Source of the DNA: Campylobacteraceae bacterium
Lineage (GTDB): Bacteria > Campylobacterota > Campylobacteria > Campylobacterales > Sulfurovaceae
Direction: 5' to 3'
Length of the DNA: 6,317 bases
NCBI GenBank assembly: GCA_026986085.1
Contig: JALSPE010000173.1
Span: 1 to 6,317 of the forward strand
In this document: piece after piece, positions 5,152-6,317 of the stretch
How the letters are laid out: each line of letters opens with the position of its first letter
Position numbering within the stretch: the first letter of the stretch is position 1
Made by a program: the position numbers and the translations under genes
Notes under the pieces: generated by a model
What the model was told of the DNA's origin: nothing
What the model saw: only the letters and a program-made list of their open reading frames with translations
The model's database searches: none

Positions 5152-5596
5152 AATAAAACATTTACCACAATATATAATATTACTATTATTGATTCTTTTG
5201 GCAATATTAGAGGGTTGGACATACTATTTAGGAACACCCAAAGTAACCTTTAAGAGATTAATTGGCTCAAGCGTATATCCTCAAATTGAGGATATATCTT
5301 TAAGACGCTACAAAAAAGGTAAAATTTCACCACACCTATTTAACATAAAAACCAAAGATAAAAGAGCTGTTTTGACTCAATTAATCAAAGATTGCAAAGC
5401 GCAAGAGATTGATAGCAGTAAAATTCCAAACGAGGTAAAAGGTGTAGATAAAGAGATGATAGTCGTAGTTCAAAAATCTCCATATATCTATTTAAGCAAA
5501 AGCTACAATTTATCAAAACCAAAGGAGGGTAGAATGTGTTTAATATTTAGTGATAAAGATAGTATATATCTTTTTATAAATGGTAATTTAGAATGA
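5144..5596 (+). CDS. Uncharacterised membrane-anchored protein
   Basis: This 150-residue protein is not recognised. One N-terminal hydrophobic helix (about residues 9-24, Leu/Ile-rich) probably acts as an uncleaved anchor. The remaining roughly 120 residues are Lys-rich and mixed alpha/beta, with likely strands at MIVVVQ, YIYLS, MCLIF and SIYLFING near the C-terminus. This suggests a small globular domain outside the membrane. Cys84 and Cys132 could pair if the domain is periplasmic. It overlaps the preceding YcxB-like gene by 8 nt with AAAGGAAAA upstream, and overlaps the next small ORF by 4 nt (ATGA). Confidence 0.75.
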   Translation: MIKIKHLPQYIILLLLILLAILEGWTYYLGTPKVTFKRLIGSSVYPQIEDISLRRYKKGKISPHLFNIKTKDKRAVLTQLIKDCKAQEIDSSKIPNEVKGVDKEMIVVVQKSPYIYLSKSYNLSKPKEGRMCLIFSDKDSIYLFINGNLE

Positions 5597-5697
5597 CAGA
5601 GTATCTATATATGGGCATTATAATCCTATTTGTTATAATACTGTTAGTTGTTGCAAAAGTTGAAGATGATGAAGATATGAAAAAGGGAGAAGAGTAG
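5593..5697 (+). CDS. 34-residue single-helix membrane peptide
   Basis: This small ORF starts with an ATG overlapping the upstream stop (ATGA) and ends at TAG. The product has one strongly hydrophobic helix (about residues 5-21) and then a charged, acidic tail (KVEDDEDMKKGEE). It is too short to assign to a family. Its position exactly between two ORFs, with a 4-nt overlap on one side and TAG-ATG adjacency on the other, is the main reason to regard it as translated. Confidence 0.6.
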   Translation: MTEYLYMGIIILFVIILLVVAKVEDDEDMKKGEE

Positions 5698-5841
5698 ATG
5701 AAGAGTTTTATTAAATTTTTAATTTTTTCACTGTTAATAATAGCTGGATTTATTATATATAATATTATCTACCCATCAGAAGGTATGGTAGTTAGACAAG
5801 ATGGGAAATGGGTAGTTTTAGAGCATAATATTACAAAGTAG
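5698..5841 (+). CDS. 47-residue single-helix membrane protein
   Basis: The ATG directly follows the previous TAG. GGGAGA at 5685-5690 serves as ribosome-binding site. Residues 5-24 form a hydrophobic helix after a Lys-containing N-terminus. A short tail (EGMVVRQDGKWVVLEH) looks like a beta hairpin and would lie outside the cytoplasm by the positive-inside rule. No family is recognised. It is the last gene of the packed cluster that begins at 4056. Confidence 0.62.
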   Translation: MKSFIKFLIFSLLIIAGFIIYNIIYPSEGMVVRQDGKWVVLEHNITK

Positions 5842-5855
5842 CCAAATAATGTATC

Positions 5856-5875
5856 ATATTTTTTAGTAAAAATAT
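5856..5875 (+). terminator. Possible weak AT-only terminator hairpin after the membrane-protein operon
   Basis: A perfect 8-bp inverted repeat, ATATTTTT and AAAAATAT around TAGT, lies 15 nt after the last stop of the cluster. An overlapping alternative pairs TCATATT (5854-5860) with AATATGA (5879-5885). With no G-C pairs the hairpin is weak, so termination here is only a suggestion. Confidence 0.25.
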
Positions 5876-5892
5876 TTCAATATGACATATTA

Positions 5893-5922
5893 TTGACGCA
5901 ACATTAAAATATAGATTATAAT
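5893..5922 (+). promoter_or_regulatory. Canonical sigma70-type promoter for the two small downstream ORFs
   Basis: TTGACG (5893-5898) and TATAAT (5917-5922) are separated by 18 bp. Such a complete pair is unusual in Campylobacterota-like DNA. Transcription would start near 5929, about 50 nt before the ATG at 5979. A near-palindrome TGCG-ATTAA-CGCA (5928-5940) straddles the predicted start and could be an operator. Confidence 0.6.
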
Positions 5923-5978
5923 TTAGATGCGATTAACGCAAATATATTAAATTTAAAATAGTCTATAAAAGGAATTAT

Positions 5979-6062
5979 ATGTTTACAATATTTATAGAAA
6001 TATCACTAATATTAGCAATAGCAACTGTTGCTGTAAGTAAAGTATTTTTTAAAAAAGGTTAA
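5979..6062 (+). CDS. 27-residue hydrophobic peptide
   Basis: This short ORF has AAAAGGA 5-6 nt before its ATG and lies downstream of a strong promoter. The peptide has one membrane helix (about residues 2-22) and a basic end (KVFFKKG). Size and shape resemble both ordinary small membrane proteins and type I toxin peptides. No sequence match to a known family is recognised and no clear antisense RNA promoter is seen. Reality as a gene rests on the promoter, the ribosome-binding site and the closely coupled next ORF. Confidence 0.5.
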   Translation: MFTIFIEISLILAIATVAVSKVFFKKG

Positions 6063-6065
6063 AGA

Positions 6066-6242
6066 TTGGGATTAAATATTTTTATAACTCTTATTATTTT
6101 TATTATTTTAATAGTTATATTAACCAACAAAACAAATTCTAACGGTAATCAAAAAGCCAATAAACCAAAAACCATAGCAGTATCTTTACTGCTACTTATT
6201 GTAGGAATTGTTATATTTTATGAGATATTTTATATAACTTAA
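6066..6242 (+). CDS. 58-residue membrane-hairpin protein
   Basis: The ORF opens at a TTG three bases after the previous stop, with AAAGG (6054-6058) spaced 7 nt upstream. It has no in-frame ATG, so the TTG start is inferred from the spacing. Two hydrophobic helices (about residues 2-19 and 37-56) flank a polar Asn/Lys-rich loop (TNKTNSNGNQKANKPKT). No family is recognised. A perfect 8-bp inverted repeat, TAGCAGTA/TACTGCTA around TCTT (6175-6194), falls within the coding sequence. Confidence 0.5.
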   Translation: MGLNIFITLIIFIILIVILTNKTNSNGNQKANKPKTIAVSLLLLIVGIVIFYEIFYIT

Positions 6243-6281
6243 CTTTCACACTTAAATAATTATTACAATACTAATAAACTA

Positions 6282-6301
6282 AAACTTTTAAAGTAAAGTT
6301 T
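6282..6301. repeat. AT-rich inverted repeat after the small ORFs
   Basis: AAACTTT (6282-6288) and AAAGTTT (6295-6301) form a 7-bp perfect stem around TAAAGT, 39 nt after the last stop. It may be a weak terminator, but there is a single G-C pair in the stem and only a broken T-run follows. The remaining sequence to 6317 shows nothing else. Confidence 0.25.
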
Positions 6302-6317
6302 GTTGCTCTTATTATCG

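Noticed and set aside
5395..5407. CAAAGCGCAAGAG inside the 5144 gene resembles the CAAAGCGCGAGAG repeat head
   Set aside because: It is a 12-of-13 match in a normal coding context (Lys-Ala-Gln-Glu) without any of the other modules, so probably chance.
5838..5849. GTAGCCAAATAA after the 47-aa ORF is identical to the sequence at the end of the catalytic subunit gene
   Set aside because: The match stops at 12 AT-rich bases and no repeat hairpin or GTCCAAT follows, so coincidence is likely.
1..6317. tRNA, rRNA or known riboswitch genes
   Set aside because: No cloverleaf, rRNA-like segment or recognisable riboswitch core was seen on either strand by reading.

Overview
The window looks like chromosomal DNA of a Campylobacterota (Epsilonproteobacteria) member, of the Sulfurimonas/Sulfurovum/Arcobacter type. 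This is inferred from the AT-rich genes, Lys/Ile/Asn-rich proteins, T-rich promoters without a clear -35, and a two-gene nitric-oxide-reductase-like locus of the kind described as gNOR in that group. The genus cannot be fixed from the sequence.

Layout. (1) 1-760, minus strand: the N-terminal 253 residues of a PotD-like periplasmic solute-binding protein, cut by the left edge. (2) 761-995: a divergent regulatory region with a GGTAAC direct repeat and -10 box for the leftward gene, a perfect TGCCTAA/TTAGGCA palindrome, and a perfect FNR-type box TTGAT-N4-ATCAA placed about 41.5 bp before the predicted start of the rightward operon. (3) 996-3223: a translationally coupled pair encoding a heme-copper oxidoreductase. 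Subunit II is a cupredoxin-fold membrane protein that has lost the CuA ligands. Subunit I keeps the heme ligands and the TM VII His pair, but has Asp where the TM VI metal-ligand His normally sits. This fits an anaerobically induced NO reductase, probably quinol-fed, rather than an oxidase. (4) 3217-4041: a gene-free, GC-richer mosaic of hairpin repeats. There are ten hairpins ending in GTCCAAT, eight of them preceded by the identical 16-mer CTCAGCGTTAGCGTAG, with compensatory stem changes and a duplicated block of about 229 bp. Its first copy supplies the stop codon of subunit I, and its last copy ends just before the ribosome-binding site of the next gene. (5) 4056-5841: five tightly packed genes for small membrane proteins of unknown function; only the second is recognisable (YcxB-like). 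(6) 5842-6317: an unusually canonical sigma70-type promoter driving two very small hydrophobic ORFs (27 and 58 aa), then AT-rich sequence with a weak inverted repeat.

The genes with a firm functional reading are the solute-binding protein and the NO-reductase-like pair. The two most unusual items are the Asp-containing, CuA-less reductase and the covarying hairpin mosaic that joins it to an uncharacterised membrane-protein operon.
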